A stretch of DNA of 64,000 bases. Source: Patiria pectinifera. Taxonomy: Eukaryota > Echinodermata > Asteroidea > Valvatida > Asterinidae. Within the stretch, counting starts at the first letter, position 1. Each line of letters begins with the position of its first letter. The position numbers and the translations under genes are program-made. Shown in pieces: positions 45,480-59,383 of this stretch. The stretch lies in contig CM057148.1 of assembly GCA_029964075.1 (NCBI GenBank), positions 27,149,916 through 27,213,915 on the forward strand, in the 5' to 3' direction. A model generated the notes under the pieces. The model was not told where the DNA came from, did no database searches, and was given only the letters and a program-made list of their open reading frames with translations.

Positions 45480-48400
45480 GGTCAATATTTAACTTGATTA
45501 AATGGCAGTGAATACCTTGATAAACTATACTGGAACAATTAAAATCGGACTGTTCGAGTTTACCCGTATGCCATTTGGGCTAGTCAATGCCCCTGGAACG
45601 TTCCCACGAGTAATGGAGATGTGTCTTGGGGACATGAACTTGTCAGAGCTCCTCATTTACTTGGATGATATATTTGTGTACTCAACCACTTTTTAAGAGC
45701 CCCTCAAAGGTTGGACAAGGTGTTCACGCGCATTGGGGAGTTTGGGTTGAAAATAAAGGGGAAGAAATGTCAGTTACTCCAGGATCATGTTTCATATTTT
45801 GGCCATGTGGTAAACAGTCAGGGAATATCGGTGGACAATGACAAAATCCAGAAGATTAGGGACTGGCCTGTGCCACAGAATGCAGAGCAGTTGCGATCCT
45901 TTTTGGGGCTTGCAGGGTACTATAGGAGATTCGTCCTAAGCTTCTCCCGTTTGGCAGCACCGATACATGCAATAATACCTCCAGTTCAGTGTAAAGGGAA
46001 AGTGCGGAAAAGTGTCCGAAAGTTTAAGTGGAGCACTGAAGCACAGGGAGCCTTTGACTCGCTCAAGTTGGCCCTCACTCAGGCCCCAGTGCTTGCATAT
46101 CCAGATTTCTCGCGTGCATTTGTTCTCGAAGTTGATGCTTCTCTACAGGGTTTGGGTGCATGTTTGGCACAAGACGATTTAGAAGGAAATAGACACCCTG
46201 TTGCATATGCCAGCCGTGGTCTGAGGGGGGCGGAGGCTAATTACCCAGACTACAGCTCATTCAAATTAGAATTACTGGCTCTAAAGTGGGTTGTCGTGGA
46301 TAAGTTTAGGGAGCATTTCTTAGGGGTGCCCGTTACCATACTCACAGAAAATAACCCACTCGCACATCTGCAAACCGCCAAGTTAGGGGCAAGTGAATTG
46401 CGCTGGGTGGCGCAATTAGCTGCTTTCAATTTCGATGTGAAGTTTCGCTCGGGTCGTAGTAACCGGTGCACGGACGCGCTTAGTCGTTATCCTAGTCAGA
46501 GCACTGCAGAGGTAGAGACAGTCATGCAGAGCAAGGTCCACTCTTGTGCAGTTCCAATCCATGTTGCTGCAAATGCAGCCACTGTTACGCAGTCTGGTGG
46601 AGACGCTTCTCCAGGAACTGCTGGTCCCCCAGGGTTGTTTCCGTCGTGGTCATCGGAACAAATGGCATCCCTCCAAAGGAATGACCCAGAGCTGGGGTTG
46701 GTGTGGGAACTGTGGGACAAAAGGTGGACCCCGGGAGAGGTAACGCCTTGTGAGTTTACTACTTCACCAGAGTTAAAACTGTGGCTTGGACAGTGGCCTA
46801 GGTTTGTTGAAAGAAATGGTGTTCTGTGCCGAAGGGTGATAGACCCTGTACTTGGGGAGATTTTCCAAATTCTCCTACCAAAATGTCTGCAGCTTAGGAT
46901 AATGAAAGGTTGTCATGATGGCTGGGGTCACCAAGGGGTGACCCGCACCTGCTCTTTACTAAGAAGGAGAGTGTACTGGCCTCGAATGACGACGGATGTC
47001 CGTTGTCATGTAAACCGCTGCAAACTGTGTATAATTGCTAAGGCTTCACAGCCGCAACCTATCTAGTGGCATTCCGACCACTCGAAATATTGGCGGTGGA
47101 TTTTGTCAAAGTGGACAGTTACGAAGACATCCTCATCATGACGGATGTTTATAAGTTTTCAGAGGCTGCACCCTGTAGGGACCAGTTGGCTGTTGCTGTA
47201 GCGAAAGTCCTTAGGGACCAGTGGTTCACCAAATTTGGGATACCCAGTAGACTTCAAAGCGATCAGGGACGCAATTTTGAAGGGAAAATCGTGAGGGAAT
47301 TATGTTCATTGTATGGGATTGGAAAATCCCGTACCACACCCTTTCATCCGGAGAGAAACGCGCAAGCAGAGCGTTTTAATCGTATACTGTTTGGATTGAT
47401 TAAATCCCTCGATGAGCAAGACAGGCACAAATAGCCTGACCTTGTTTCCCATTTAGTTTTTGTATATAATGCTATCCCCCATACAGCAACTGGCATTAAA
47501 CCGTATACCCTGATGTTCGGAAGAGAACCACTGATCCCTCTGGATCAAATGTTGGGGAGAACTGACTCAGATTGGGGACAAGAATTTGTTAGGGAGCAAT
47601 CTCAGATGTTGAACCGTGCCTCGGAAATTGTGAGGGATAAAGTTGCTAAGAGGGCAAGTCAAAACAAGGCAGCTTACGATGCTAGGGGGCGCACAGCAGT
47701 GAAACCAGTTGTACTAGGCTCGCAGGTACGCATGCGCAGATGTGCATTTGGGGGCCGTCACAAAATTCAAAATATATACGAGAGCGATCCGTATATCGTG
47801 GTATGGGTAAATCAGCTAGCAAGGGGATGTGTGTTCCATTCGACCGGCTAAGGGAGGCGAACAGAAGACAGTAAATAGGAAATATTTACTACTGAACCCT
47901 AGAGCAGAACCGGAGTCTGACAGTGGGGAAGAGTCCGAGGAGGATTCATTATGTGATGTTGCCGTGTCTGACACAGGTGGCTTGCCAGGCCAGCCTCCAG
48001 CTAATGGCTCTAGGGAAGTAGGGAGTGGAAAAGTAGGGGAGCCAGCTCAAGTCACTGGCTCAAGCTCTTCTGTTCCACTGAGAAGATCCGAAAGGGTGAC
48101 AAGGGGGGTACACTGAAACCCATACGGACTTCCTCGGTCAGCATTGCTCTGAATTTCATGTAAACACGATGATTTCCTCGAGACTTGCGGAAAGACTGGG
48201 GCATCCGGTTTCCCAGGCGAGGGGAATTCATCATGGAATCTTGTGTTTACTGTGATGTTACGACATCAGTTTGTGGATGGGTGTTACTGGGAGCCTGGAA
48301 CGTTTTGGGAGAAGGCTGGGGTATCCAGTTCTCTTAAGCCCGACCAGATCCAGCGCTGCTCATTCGTACGATGTCGTCGCAGCTTAATTTTCACATTGTC

Positions 48401-50269
48401 AGATGACAGAGTTAAGTTAGTTAACTGGTATATTTTCCTATATTTAGGGGCCCAGGTTGGCTCTCCTTTTTATTCCTGTTGTATTTACTATGAGTTTTAT
48501 GAGTTTTGTGCTATTTGGGCATAGTTTTGTCAAAAGCCTTAATAAAAGGAGAGGATCTTTTTATGTAGCTTTGTCAGGTGGAACGTACGAGATTAAGTGT
48601 CTGGGGGAAGGGGGTCTCACTATAGACCGAATAGAGAAAAACCCTCGACGATATTTGAGGCCACTTGGTATGATATCACCAAAGGTGCCAACCCGAGTTG
48701 GTGCATGCCTCCTTATGCAATCTTATCAACGAATTTCCTAGGTGGAATATCAAACATGAGGCTATTGTATTTTTGCCTGTGCTGGCCCGCACTGGGGCCA
48801 TGCGAAGCTCACAAGTCTCACTTGATGAATTTAATGCAAGGGTTGAAGCATTTAACAGGTTGTTGGAGAGTTCTATATTTGTAGAAGATAGATGGTGGGT
48901 GTGGAAACACCGGGCCTTAAAGAACCCTAAGTACATCCTGGATGGTGTGCATCTGAACCCTGCATGGCTCACTATGAGAGGACTCTCAGACAGTTGATCA
49001 AGTTCTTTGAATTCAGGATTCTGTGATTATAGTAACTTGTTTGACGTTGCTAGGGGTGACGATGTGTTTGTCCTAACTCAAAGTTTGAGTATTGCTATAA
49101 AAGTTCGGTTAAGATTTTAGAAAGAAGTGTATATTTATATTGTATATGAGTCCCATCACGACGGGAGGGCCGTTTAAGTTATACCCTGCCAAAATTAACA
49201 TTTTTGTGCTTTAATGAAAGAGAATGTAATGGCCTTAAAATAATGGGTCAGACAGCTCAATAGATAGTATGGTTTTAGAGTTATAACAATGTACATGTAT
49301 TACAGAGCCAGATTGGTCGCATTATGTTTTCTTGTTAACTGATCCCATTTTATTGCTGTTTTTATAAAAGGGTTATCCTGAATTGATCTCCAGGAGTAGA
49401 TCACCAAAAGAAGGGGAGAGATGTAGTGATTAGAAATAAGTTATTTGCTTTGCCCATAAGGTCAAATGAGGGCGCTGTTTAAGTTACCCTGTCAAACTTC
49501 CGCAAATTTGTTGCGGGGTTATGAGGATATAGAAATAGTACGTTCATCAGCTAAGTAAGGGGATATTTTGACGATAATAGATAACTAAGGGGTTCTATCT
49601 TTCATGAAGTGCTGTATTCTCAAAAGTAAATTTCTGTTATTGTAAAATATGTGAATGTAGGATAGAGCAGATGATGTTTTTATCGTGTGCGCCTTAATAC
49701 TAAACAACTGTTTACGTAAGCGGGTTTGGCGGGCACTGTCTCAGAGGTCTGCGTTTCTGACAGCTGCAGAAAGGTTGCTTTAGCAATATCAGATCAATTT
49801 AGTCCGACAGCCGATGGTTGGGATGTATATTTAGACACCAGAGGAAGGAGAGACAGCCCTGGAGCCCGTGCACTGGCTGGTATGGGACAAATTGAATTAT
49901 TTTCATGTTATTTTGGGGGTTTTATTATCAACGAAAATGTAACTTCCAAGACGCCGCCCGGGTCAGAGGTCACATGTCATACATGTACGTTAATGTGGGA
50001 AGGCTGTTGTATTTGCAATGGAGTTATTTGTATCTGGGTTGGAGTATGTAATTTTCTAGGGTTAATTTATTACTTTTACACATAATTATGTATTATGATT
50101 AATGGGATACGTGCACATGTATGTTAAGTTATGTGAGTTTATATTGATTTATTGTTAATGTATTTGATTACTAGGTTTTTGTGTGATGAATGGGAGATAG
50201 GCGACTAATAAATTTGATGTGATTGAATCATCACCCCTGAACCTCGACTCCACACCGAGTTTCACTACA
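45480..50269 (+). mobile_element. Ty3/gypsy-type LTR element with SGNH-like 3' ORF (fossil)
   Basis: Parts in order: end of reverse transcriptase (MPFGLVNAP; YLDD box, about 45.5-45.7 kb), connection and RNase H (about 45.7-46.5 kb), zinc-finger and core integrase (about 46.8-47.5 kb, HHCC-type start, DQGRNFEG and HPERNAQAERFN motifs), a Ser/Glu-rich pol end, a downstream region with SGNH-hydrolase-like first and last blocks (FGHSFVKSL; ILDGVHLN, about 48.5-49.0 kb), purine tract and 3' LTR. Gag, protease and 5' LTR are not in the window. It is broken, with roughly half a dozen breaks. Age cannot be taken from paired LTRs. The AT-rich satellite abuts its left side. Confidence 0.92.
49422..50269 (+). 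repeat. 3' LTR of the Ty3 element, copy 2
   Basis: 848 bp, TGTAGTGATTAG to TTTCACTACA, preceded by AAAAGAAGGGGAGAGA. AATAAA at 50207-50212. Aligns over its length with 5263-6103; the right flank in both is ATAAAAAGGAGTTTAACG. Confidence 0.92.
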
Positions 50270-50331
50270 ATAAAAAGGAGTTTAACGTTATAACTGATTT
50301 AGAAGTCCATTTTGGTTAATTGCTCCCTAAG

Positions 50332-51911
50332 TCCTTTCATCACACAAAGTACCTTTGCTACCGTTTCTGGGCTTGACGTGGGTGTCTGGTGTCCTGTCAA
50401 TGGATCCCAACACACTCGTCTTTCAATATCTCTTCGTCATCTTCAATGCCCTTCAGGTAATTACACTTGATTTCATCCTTGTGATTTTAATACAACTTTT
50501 GCTAAATAAATGGATCGCATGATGTATAATGTTGCTGTAGCAATCTGAAGAAATACTGTGACAGTGACATTCCTTATCACTATAATTGAAGTTATACTGT
50601 TTTTATCACGCCAATGTTAATTTAATTAATCAACAATGCACTACATTGAATTTTCTGCTCAATTTACAGCTGTACCATATTGTTGATCCCTTCTTTCGTT
50701 CACGCAGGGAGTGTTCATTTTCCTGATCTACTGCGTCTTTAACAGTGAGGTAAGATTACTATCAAATGCAACTAATTTCAATAAAATTGTGCAGGGGCTG
50801 ACTGGAACCCTTGTTATAAATTACAGAAATGTCTCAATCAAGTGGTAGCACGGATGTTACAAAATATGTTATTATTGACAAAATACATGTGCGATTCTTT
50901 GACGTCAACTGTGTTCGTTTTGCACTGCACTGTTGGTTCGAAGTGCAATCCAGCGAAGCAGGGAAAAGCGCGTCCTCACTTGTGGAGATGCAATCTCGAA
51001 AGCTTCGACTGCTGAGAACTACGGCTATGCTTTGGTATGTCTCTCGTACACCCTGATTTCTATATTTCTGAGTTCAGCAGTTCGTCATGATATCCACCTT
51101 CCAATGTTCATTTGAAAAGAAGATTTATTTATTTTGTTTAATTCTGGTAAAACCAAGGATTCCTCAAAATTGCCATAGGCACTACGGCTAGCAAGCCTGA
51201 AGAAACCTTTACAGAAGACAATGAGAAGAAATTAGTTTTAGAGGTGGGAGGGAAACCCACGAAATCAGGTAGGGATTGAAACCACATACACTCTGGACCA
51301 GAACAGTAATCGGACCTACAATCCTGGCCAAATCTCGCTGTGCCCCCAACCCCCCAGCCCCCGTTCAATGTTGTCTCTCCATCCGCTGAAGAGAACAACA
51401 TTGAGCGGGGGAGTTTATGGTGACCGTTGGAGGCTAAGGGTATTTCCAAGTGTCCCAACCATTTTGGCCGGGATTGTAGGCCCTAGCAGTGGAAAACTGC
51501 GCCAACCTGACTCCTCCTTAAAGATCAATGCGATTAATAGAGTAGTGGCCTATTACAGTCATGTGACTCGGTAGTTGAATTCAAGTCCTTACATGACCGC
51601 TACTGCCTTTATGTGACTAAACAGAGAGGTGGTTGGGGCAAACGGAACCGTGTCGATGTGTCCACTACCTGCTCATCGGGCGAGCCTCAGGGGCAACAGA
51701 TGGCGACACTTAAGATACAGACCAAGACAACGACTCACATCACCACACGTATGTTTACATATATCATCTATATCTCTCACTAGCTTCATTACAAAATATG
51801 TGTAAATGCTACATGTTTCCCATGAAGAGTAAATGTCGTTCTTTCTATTTCAACAGATATGATTTTGACACCCGCATCGGATGGATCTTACCTTACACCA
51901 ACCAACGTTAA
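50332..51911 (+). pseudogene. Adhesion GPCR tail exons, copy 2
   Basis: Exon A 50332-50456 reads PFLGLTWVSGVLSMD, with Ser for the conserved Phe of TWVFG. Exon B 50708-50749 is GVFIFLIYCVFNSE. The juxtamembrane exon (about 50936-51034) has lost the CAG acceptor seen in copy 3 (GCACTGCACTGTTG precedes it). The likely tail exon ends at 51268. Exon E at 51700 reads GAT GGC GAC ACT TAA after the join, a stop absent from copy 1. Exon F (51857-51911) is kept. A TA-flanked MITE sits in the intron before exon E. The Ty3 LTR ends 62 bp upstream. Probably non-functional, or one allele with errors. Confidence 0.78.
51319..51476. mobile_element. TA-flanked MITE, present only in copy 2
   Basis: Ends CAATCCTGGCCAAA and, inverted, CAATCCCGGCCAAA; TA on both sides. 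Copy 1 has the empty site GGACCTAGGCCC (near 7125) where copy 2 reads GGACC-TA-element-TA-GGCCC. 158 bp, Tc1/mariner-like by its TA target. Confidence 0.9.
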
Positions 51912-52084
51912 ATTCGCTGCATGGAAGCTGGACGAAGAACAATAAAATATTCACAAATCAACAATCCGGTTCGTAAGTGTGACGTCACTTCAGATTAAAC
52001 CACACCCACTGCGCATAAAGCAATATTGGAAACATTTGAACCGGAAGTGCATTACGAAGAATGCAAAGGGCGAATTATGGTGTG

Positions 52085-52515
52085 CATAGCCTACTGTAGG
52101 TCTAGAACGGTCACGTGTTAATAATAAACGTTTATTTCGTATACACGTTGAATATAAACTATTCCATATATACTGCGTTCCATTATAAATAAAGCTCATA
52201 CACTGCGTTGCTTTTAATTACGCGCCTTGCGCATGCGTGTAGGGATTGCCCGAACGCTCACGACTGAGTGCTGCAACCGCTCAGTCTCATGTCCGGCAAG
52301 AAAGCCTGCAGCTATCAAAGGTTACATCGCAGTGACGTCATTTATTTCGTGCATAGGAAGACGTTAGTTACAAGCCTTTATCTTTTTGACTAGTTGGCAC
52401 ATGGTGATGTGGGCTATGGCGTTTCTAACCCCTCGGGGCGCATAACGCTTTGTGCACCTCGGATGTCAAAAACGTCATATCCAGCATCACATCAGTCAAC
52501 AAAATTATTGTTAAA
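52085..52515. repeat. Interspersed repeat with terminal hairpin, copy 2
   Basis: Collinear with 7730-8160, with a few small indels. Same hairpin (GTGATGTGGGCTATGG against CATATCCAGCATCACATC). Confidence 0.6.
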
Positions 52516-52909
52516 TGAATGATAACAATGTATATTTCATAATTATTCCGTTCAGGATATGTAATTGAATTATTTATGCGATTACCCTTTCCTTAGCCTT
52601 TTTTAGCATATCAGTTATCAAAGGTATTTGTTAGGTATCTGGACTTTATATATATTTAGAAAATATTCTGAAAGGTAACGGAAGATATTTTTAGATGTGA
52701 AATAAAAATATACAGTATAAAAAGTGATTTTTAAATTGTATCATAAAATTGTAGTCATACGATAATTGGAATGTACATAACCTATCGCGTGTTCTAATAA
52801 CTTATGTAGACTCAATTATGTAATGATAAATTTTAGTAATTTCAAGTTGTAAGTTTGAGTAACATTGGTAATCATCTTATACGCTCTAATTGTTTATGTC
52901 GATTGTGTA

Positions 52910-53122
52910 TTAATATAACTCACTGAGTGGGAATTCTCTGGAAACTTGATGCCCCCTGTCGTAGAGGTCGTCCCAACATGACCCTGAAAACATCCATCGA
53001 GTTGGAAACTGGTCTGAGTGGATATTCTCTTTCAAACACCATGCTTGACAGAGGGACAGATGGGCCCAACTCATCATGTCATCACAACAGTTAATGCTCA
53101 AATGAAAGAATGAATGAGTGGG
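52910..53122 (+). mobile_element. LINE 3' end fragment, copy 2
   Basis: Collinear with 8570-8775; the AATG tail is shorter here. Confidence 0.55.
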
Positions 53123-53256
53123 AATTTAGTTAGCGAGCCTGTCCGCGAACTCTCTAAAAATAAAATAATAAAATGTAAATAGTATTGAGTTCATGTCAAA
53201 AATTATATGCTACGTAAGGACAATCAGTGAACTCCAGCAAGCTTTAAACAACGTCA

Positions 53257-56200
53257 TCTCAAAAAATAAGTAATGCATTAAATTGAACGGTGGCCAGGTG
53301 ATTTATCATGAAAAATAGACAAACTAGACAGAATATTTAGACAAAATATTGTTTTTCTTCCCCAAAACAGTGCCTTGTTTTAACCAGGGGAAAAACTTTG
53401 CGAGAATATGCAGTCCCGGTCCAAACAGACCATTTTCCACACTTTTTGCACGGAAACGATAGTAACGTCGACACAATATCTCAAAAATTAAGCAATGCAT
53501 TTAATTGAACGGTGGCCAGATGATTTATCGTGAAAAATAGACAATTTAGACAGAAGATGTAGACAAAATATTGTTTTTCTCTATCTCAACAGTGTCTTTT
53601 TTTAACTCGGGGAAAAGCTTGGGGAGAGTATGCAGTCCCAGTCCAAACAGACCATTTTCCTTACTTTTTGCACGGAAACGATAGTTACGTCTACAAATTA
53701 TCTCAAAAATTAAGCAATGCATTGAATTGAACGGTCGCCAGGTGATTTATCATGAAATATAGACAAACAAGACAGAAGATTTAGATCAACTATTGTTGTT
53801 CTCTCCCTCAACAGTGTCTTGTGTCAACGCGGAGGAAAACTTGGCGAGAGTGCAGTCCCAGTCCAAACAGACCATTTTCTACACTTTTTGCACGGAAACG
53901 ACTGTCACGTCTAAAAATTATCTCAAAAATTAAGCAATGCACTAAACTGTACTGTGGCCAGGTGATTTATCATGAAAAATAGACAAACTAGACAGAAGAT
54001 TTAGACAAAATATTGTTGTTCTCTCCCTCAACAGTGTCTTGTGTCAACGCGGAGAAAAATTTGGGGAGAGCATGCAGGCCCAGTTCAAACAGACCATTTT
54101 CTACAATTTTTGCAGTGAAACGAGAAACACGTCTACAAATTATCTCAAAAATTAAGCAATGCACTCAATTGGACTGTGGCTATGTGATTTGTCATGAAAA
54201 ATAGACAAACTAGACAGAAGATTGAGACAAAATATTGTTTTACTCTCCCTCATCAGTGTCTTGTTTCAACCCGGGGAAAAACTTGTCGAGAGTTTGCAGT
54301 CCCAGTCCAAACAGACCATTTTCCTTACTTTTTCCACGGAAATGATAGTCACGACGACAAATTATCTCAAAAATTAAGCAGTGCATATAATTGAACGGTG
54401 GCCGGATGATTTATCATGAAAAATAGACAATTTAGGCAAAAGATGTAGACAAAATATTGTTTTTCTCTATCTCAACAGTGTCTTTTTTCAACCCGGGGAA
54501 AAAGTTGGTGAGAGTATGCAGTCCCAGTCCAAACAGACCATTTTCCTTAATTTTTGCACGGAAACGATAGTAACGACGACAAATTATCTCAAAAATTAAG
54601 CAATGCATTTAATTAAACAGTAAGCAAGTGATTTATCATGAAAAATAGACAAACTAGACAGAAGATTTAGACAAAATATTGTTTTTCTCTCCCTCAACAG
54701 TGCCTTGTTTCAACCCCGGGGAAAAACTTGGGGAGAGTATGCAGTCCCACTCCAAACAGACCATTTTCCTCACTTTTTGTACAGAAACGATAAATCACGT
54801 CGACAAATTATCTCAAAAATTAAGAAATGCATTTAATTAAACAGTAGCCAAGTAATTTATAATGATGAATAAGCAAACTAGACAGAAGATTTAGGCAAAA
54901 TATTGTTTTTCTCTACCCCAACAGTGTCTTGTGTCAACCCGGGGAAAAACTTGGCGAGAGTATGCAGTCCCAGTCCAAACAGACCATTTTCCTGACTTTT
55001 TGCACGGAAACGATAGTCACGTCGACAAATAATCTCAAAAATTAAGCAATGCATTTAATTTAACGGTGGCCAGGTGATTTATCATGAAAAAAAAAACTAG
55101 ACAGCAGATTTATACAAAATACTGTTATTCACTCCCTCAACAGTGTCTTTTTTCAACCCGGGAAAAATTTCGCGAGAGTTTGCAGTCCCAGTCCAAAGAG
55201 ACCGTTTTCCTGATTTTTTTGCAGGGAAACGATAGTCACGTCGACAAATTATCTCAAGAATTATGCAATGCATTTAATTGAACAGTAAGCAAGTGATTTA
55301 TCATGAAAAATATACAAACTAGACAGAAGATTTAGACACAATATTGTTTTTCTCTCCCTCAACGGTGCCTTGTTTCAACTCCGGGGAAAAACTTGGCGAG
55401 AGTATGCAGTCCCAGTCCAAACAGACCATTTTCCTGACTTTTTGCACGGAAACGATAGTCACGACGACAAATTATCTCACAAATTAAGCAATGGATTGAC
55501 TTGAACAGTAAGCAAGTGATTTATCATGAAAAATAGACAAACTAGACAGAAGATTTAGACACAATATTGTTTTTCTCTCCCTCAACAGTGCCTTGTTTCA
55601 ACCCCGGGGAAAAACTTGGCGAGAGTATGCAGTCCCAGTCCAAACGGACCATTTTTCTTACTTTTTGCACGGAAACGATAGTCACGACGACAAATTATCT
55701 CACAAATTAAGCAATGGATTGACTTGAACAGTAAGCAAGTGATTTATCATGAAAAATAGACAAACTAGACAGAAGATTTAGACAAAATATTGTTTTTCTC
55801 TCCCTCAACAGTGCCTTCTTTCAACCCGGGGAAAAATTTGGCGAGAGAATGCAGTCGCAGTCCAAACGGACCATTTTCCTTACTTTTTGCACGGAAACGA
55901 TAGTCACGACGACAAATTATCTCACAAATTAAGCAATGGATTGAATTGAACAGTAAGCAAGTGATTTATCATGAAAAATAGACAAATTAGACAGAAGATT
56001 TAGACACAATATTGTTTTTCTCTCCCTCAACGGTGCCTTGTTTCAACCCGGGGAAAAATTGGGGAGCGTATGCAGTCCCAGTCCAAACAGACCATTTTCC
56101 TTACTTTTTGCACGGAAACAATAGTCACGTCTACAAATTATCTCAAAAATTAAGCAATGCATTGAATTGAACTGTCGCCAGGTGATTTATCATCAAAAAT

Positions 56201-57003
56201 AGACGAACTCGACAGAAGATTTAGACCAAATATTGTTGTTCTATCCCTCAACAGTGTCTTGTGTCAACGCGGAGAAAAACTTGGCGAGAGTGCAGTCCCA
56301 GTCCAAACAGACCATTTTCTACACTTTTTGCACGGAAACGATAGTCACGACGACAAATTATCTCAAAAATTAAGCAGTGCATATAATTGAACGGTGGCCA
56401 GATGATTTATCATGAAAAATAGACACTTTAGACAGAAGATGTAGACAAAATATTGATTTTCTCTATCTCAACAGTGTCTTTTTTCAACCTGGGGAAAAAC
56501 TTGGCGATACTTTGCAGTCCCAGTCCATTCAAACAGACCATTTTCCTTACTTTTTGCACGGAAACGATAAATCACGACGAAAAATTATCTCACAAATTAA
56601 GCAATGGATTGAATTAAACAGTAAGCAAGTGATTTATCATGAAAAGTAGACAAACTAGACAGAAGATTTAGAAAAAATATTGTTTTTGTCTCCCTCAACA
56701 GTGTCTTGTTTCAACCCGGGGTCAAACTTGGGGAGAGTATGCAGTCGGAGTGCAAACAGACCATTTTCCTTACTTTTTGCTAGGAAACGATAGTAACGAC
56801 GACAAAGTATCTCAAAAATTAAGCAATGCATTTAATTGAACAGTAAGCAAGTGATTTATCATGAAAAATAGACAAACTAGACAGAAGATTTAGACAAAAT
56901 ATTGTTTTTCTCTCCCTCAACGGTGCCTTGTTTTAACCCCGTGGAAAAATTTGCGGAGAGTATGCAGTCCCAGTCCAAACAGACCATTTTCCTTACTTTT
57001 GGC
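53257..57003. repeat. Satellite array, ~220-bp units, ~17 copies
   Basis: Same family as 22925-26160, with the same right boundary (CTTACTTTTGGCTTTGGGCG). About two units more than the first array, and the order of unit variants differs, so units have been gained, lost or exchanged since the copies split. Confidence 0.95.
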
Positions 57004-58323
57004 TTTGGGCGATCTCTTACAGTGTACTAAGCTCTTGGATTCGAACGCCGGCTAAATTTATGCCCTCCTTCAAAACATTTAATAGATACATGCCCACTTT
57101 TAAATAATCAGAAACAGTTTTGATGTTGTCAGCAATCAAACCAGATTGCATATAGTCAAACCAGATAGCATATAAGATAGTCAAACAAGATAGCATTTAT
57201 AAGACTGAAGTTTCACTTCTTGTTAACTGTTCGTGATAGGCCTACAAATATCTTCATTCGTTATACAGTGTTCAAATATTCGTGACTCGAATTGACTTAA
57301 TCTACATATTTGACTCGACTTGACACAACTCGACTGCACTCTGTGACTCTACTCGACCTTCTTGGCCTAACGACTTGACTGGACTCGAGTCAATGCTTTA
57401 AAATAACTCAAAATGACTTGAGTCACTGAACTTGTGTCTCAAAAAAATTGATACAAATGTATCAAAATAAGTTACCCCTTGTTTACATAGACATATATGC
57501 ATTTTTCATAAAATAACAATTGGTTATTTTGCCTCTGCAAAACAGATGCGAGAGAAGTATTTCAACTTTGCACATGAACCCAGCAGCTGTATTCCAACAT
57601 CCCTATAGAAGGAACTGCCCTGGGCGTTGAACATACTCCATCACCATGGTTACTTCTATCGGGACTGGGTGAAGGTCAAGGGTCAAACAGTCCAGACGCC
57701 AGTGTCGCGTACTCTGATTGGTGAACCCGAGACAACATACAAGTACCTGGGCTTGCGCCTCTTTGCAATCCCATGGTGCTTCGGGGATCATCAAGTGGAG
57801 AGCGAGTTCGAAGTGGCTTGTGGGATTATTGGAAAGCTCAACGAGCATTTCAAAGCCGTCTCTAGGAAGTTACTGCTTGAAAGAACAGCAGAAAAGACTA
57901 CGCCTCAGTCGTGTATCTCCCAAGGAGCTGCACAAAGTCCTCTACATCACAGTCCATGTGAGGAGACTAAGAGTTGTTCAGAACAAAAGCCGACAACTTC
58001 TCGCCCATCCATCGAAGAGGGAACCGATTTCAATGTTGTGCTCATCAACTACATGGACCCAAAGGATCCAGACCTGAGATTGAAGGCAGAGCCTTATTAT
58101 GGGATGGGCCCTCTGGCTGTCAGCTGGCACATGGATAGTAATCTGGTCCGGGGCTCCACTGTGGCTGTATACAATCACACCTGCTCATTAGGTAATAATA
58201 ATTGGCCATATATCTGATCCTCAATGATCTTTTTCTGGGGGAAAATGGTGTACCCGGTTAAGACAGAATTTTGAGTAGAATTCTGCCTTTGGCTTTGCAT
58301 CAGATTAATACATACATATTTAA

Positions 58324-58458
58324 CAATTGTTGACTGCTGTGATGTGGGATATGACATTTTTAACACCCGAGGACACATAGCACCGGAGGCGAATGCGCCC
58401 CGAGGGGGTTAAAAAAAAACAGCATAAATATATCCCACATCACAGCAGTCAACAATTG
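58324..58458. mobile_element. Hairpin element in FTO intron, copy 2
   Basis: Same as 27484-27616; arms intact. Confidence 0.8.
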
Positions 58459-58984
58459 GTTAGTTATCTCATGCCAATAACTCAAAAAGATAAATAATAG
58501 TAACTTTACTGTGTGAGAATTAAATTAAATCACTGCGATGTAACCTTTGATAACTGAACATTTGACGTACGTTGCAGTTCTCATTGCACAAAGCTAGCAC
58601 GCCGGCAGGTTCCACACGCGCGCACAACGTGCGCAGTGGATGCAGTGCGATATCACCTTCGGTGTGTGACATGCATTTTTATTGTCCAGACACGTGGCCG
58701 TCCTTGACCAATGAAATTACAGTATCCAAGCACATGATGTAACAATACTTGTTGTTAACTGTACTGCAACTATATTGAACCTGACGATTTAAAGGCAATG
58801 ATTATGACATCATGAAAGTTTTGTCTTAACACATACATGACATAAGGAAAATTATGCAGAGATTAGTCAATCACAAGTCCGGTCACAAGTCAAAAAGGAT
58901 GGACAATGAACAAATTATTTGCAGTAATTGCAGAAGTTCATTTGAATAGTTTGTCTTTTGACTTTAGACTTGAGACTGAATGAC

Positions 58985-59143
58985 TCGTGATTGACTTGTG
59001 ATTGACTTGTGATGAAATTGTGATTGACTTGTGATGAACTTGTGATTGACTTGGGATGAACTTGTGATTGACTTGTGATGAACTTGTGATTGACTTGTGA
59101 TGAACTTGTGATTGACTTGTGATTGACTTGTGATTGACTTTGA
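58985..59143. repeat. 22-bp minisatellite in FTO intron, copy 2
   Basis: Same unit as 28131-28307, about one unit fewer. Confidence 0.9.
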
Positions 59144-59383
59144 ACTTTGTGATTCAAGGAACGATGAAAGGCGTGGCACACAATCTTCTTGCACATAATT
59201 TTTCGAAATATTTCCCGATGTTAATTCCTGTGTTTTAAACCTGCAACAGATGGAGACAGTTCAAGCGACTCCTCTGATTGGATGGTTGGCCTCAAGGTAT
59301 CATGGGATATCGAGACACCAGGCGTGGCCGTACCTCTACAAACTGGCGAGTCATACTTCATGTTGGGGGATCTGAATGATACA

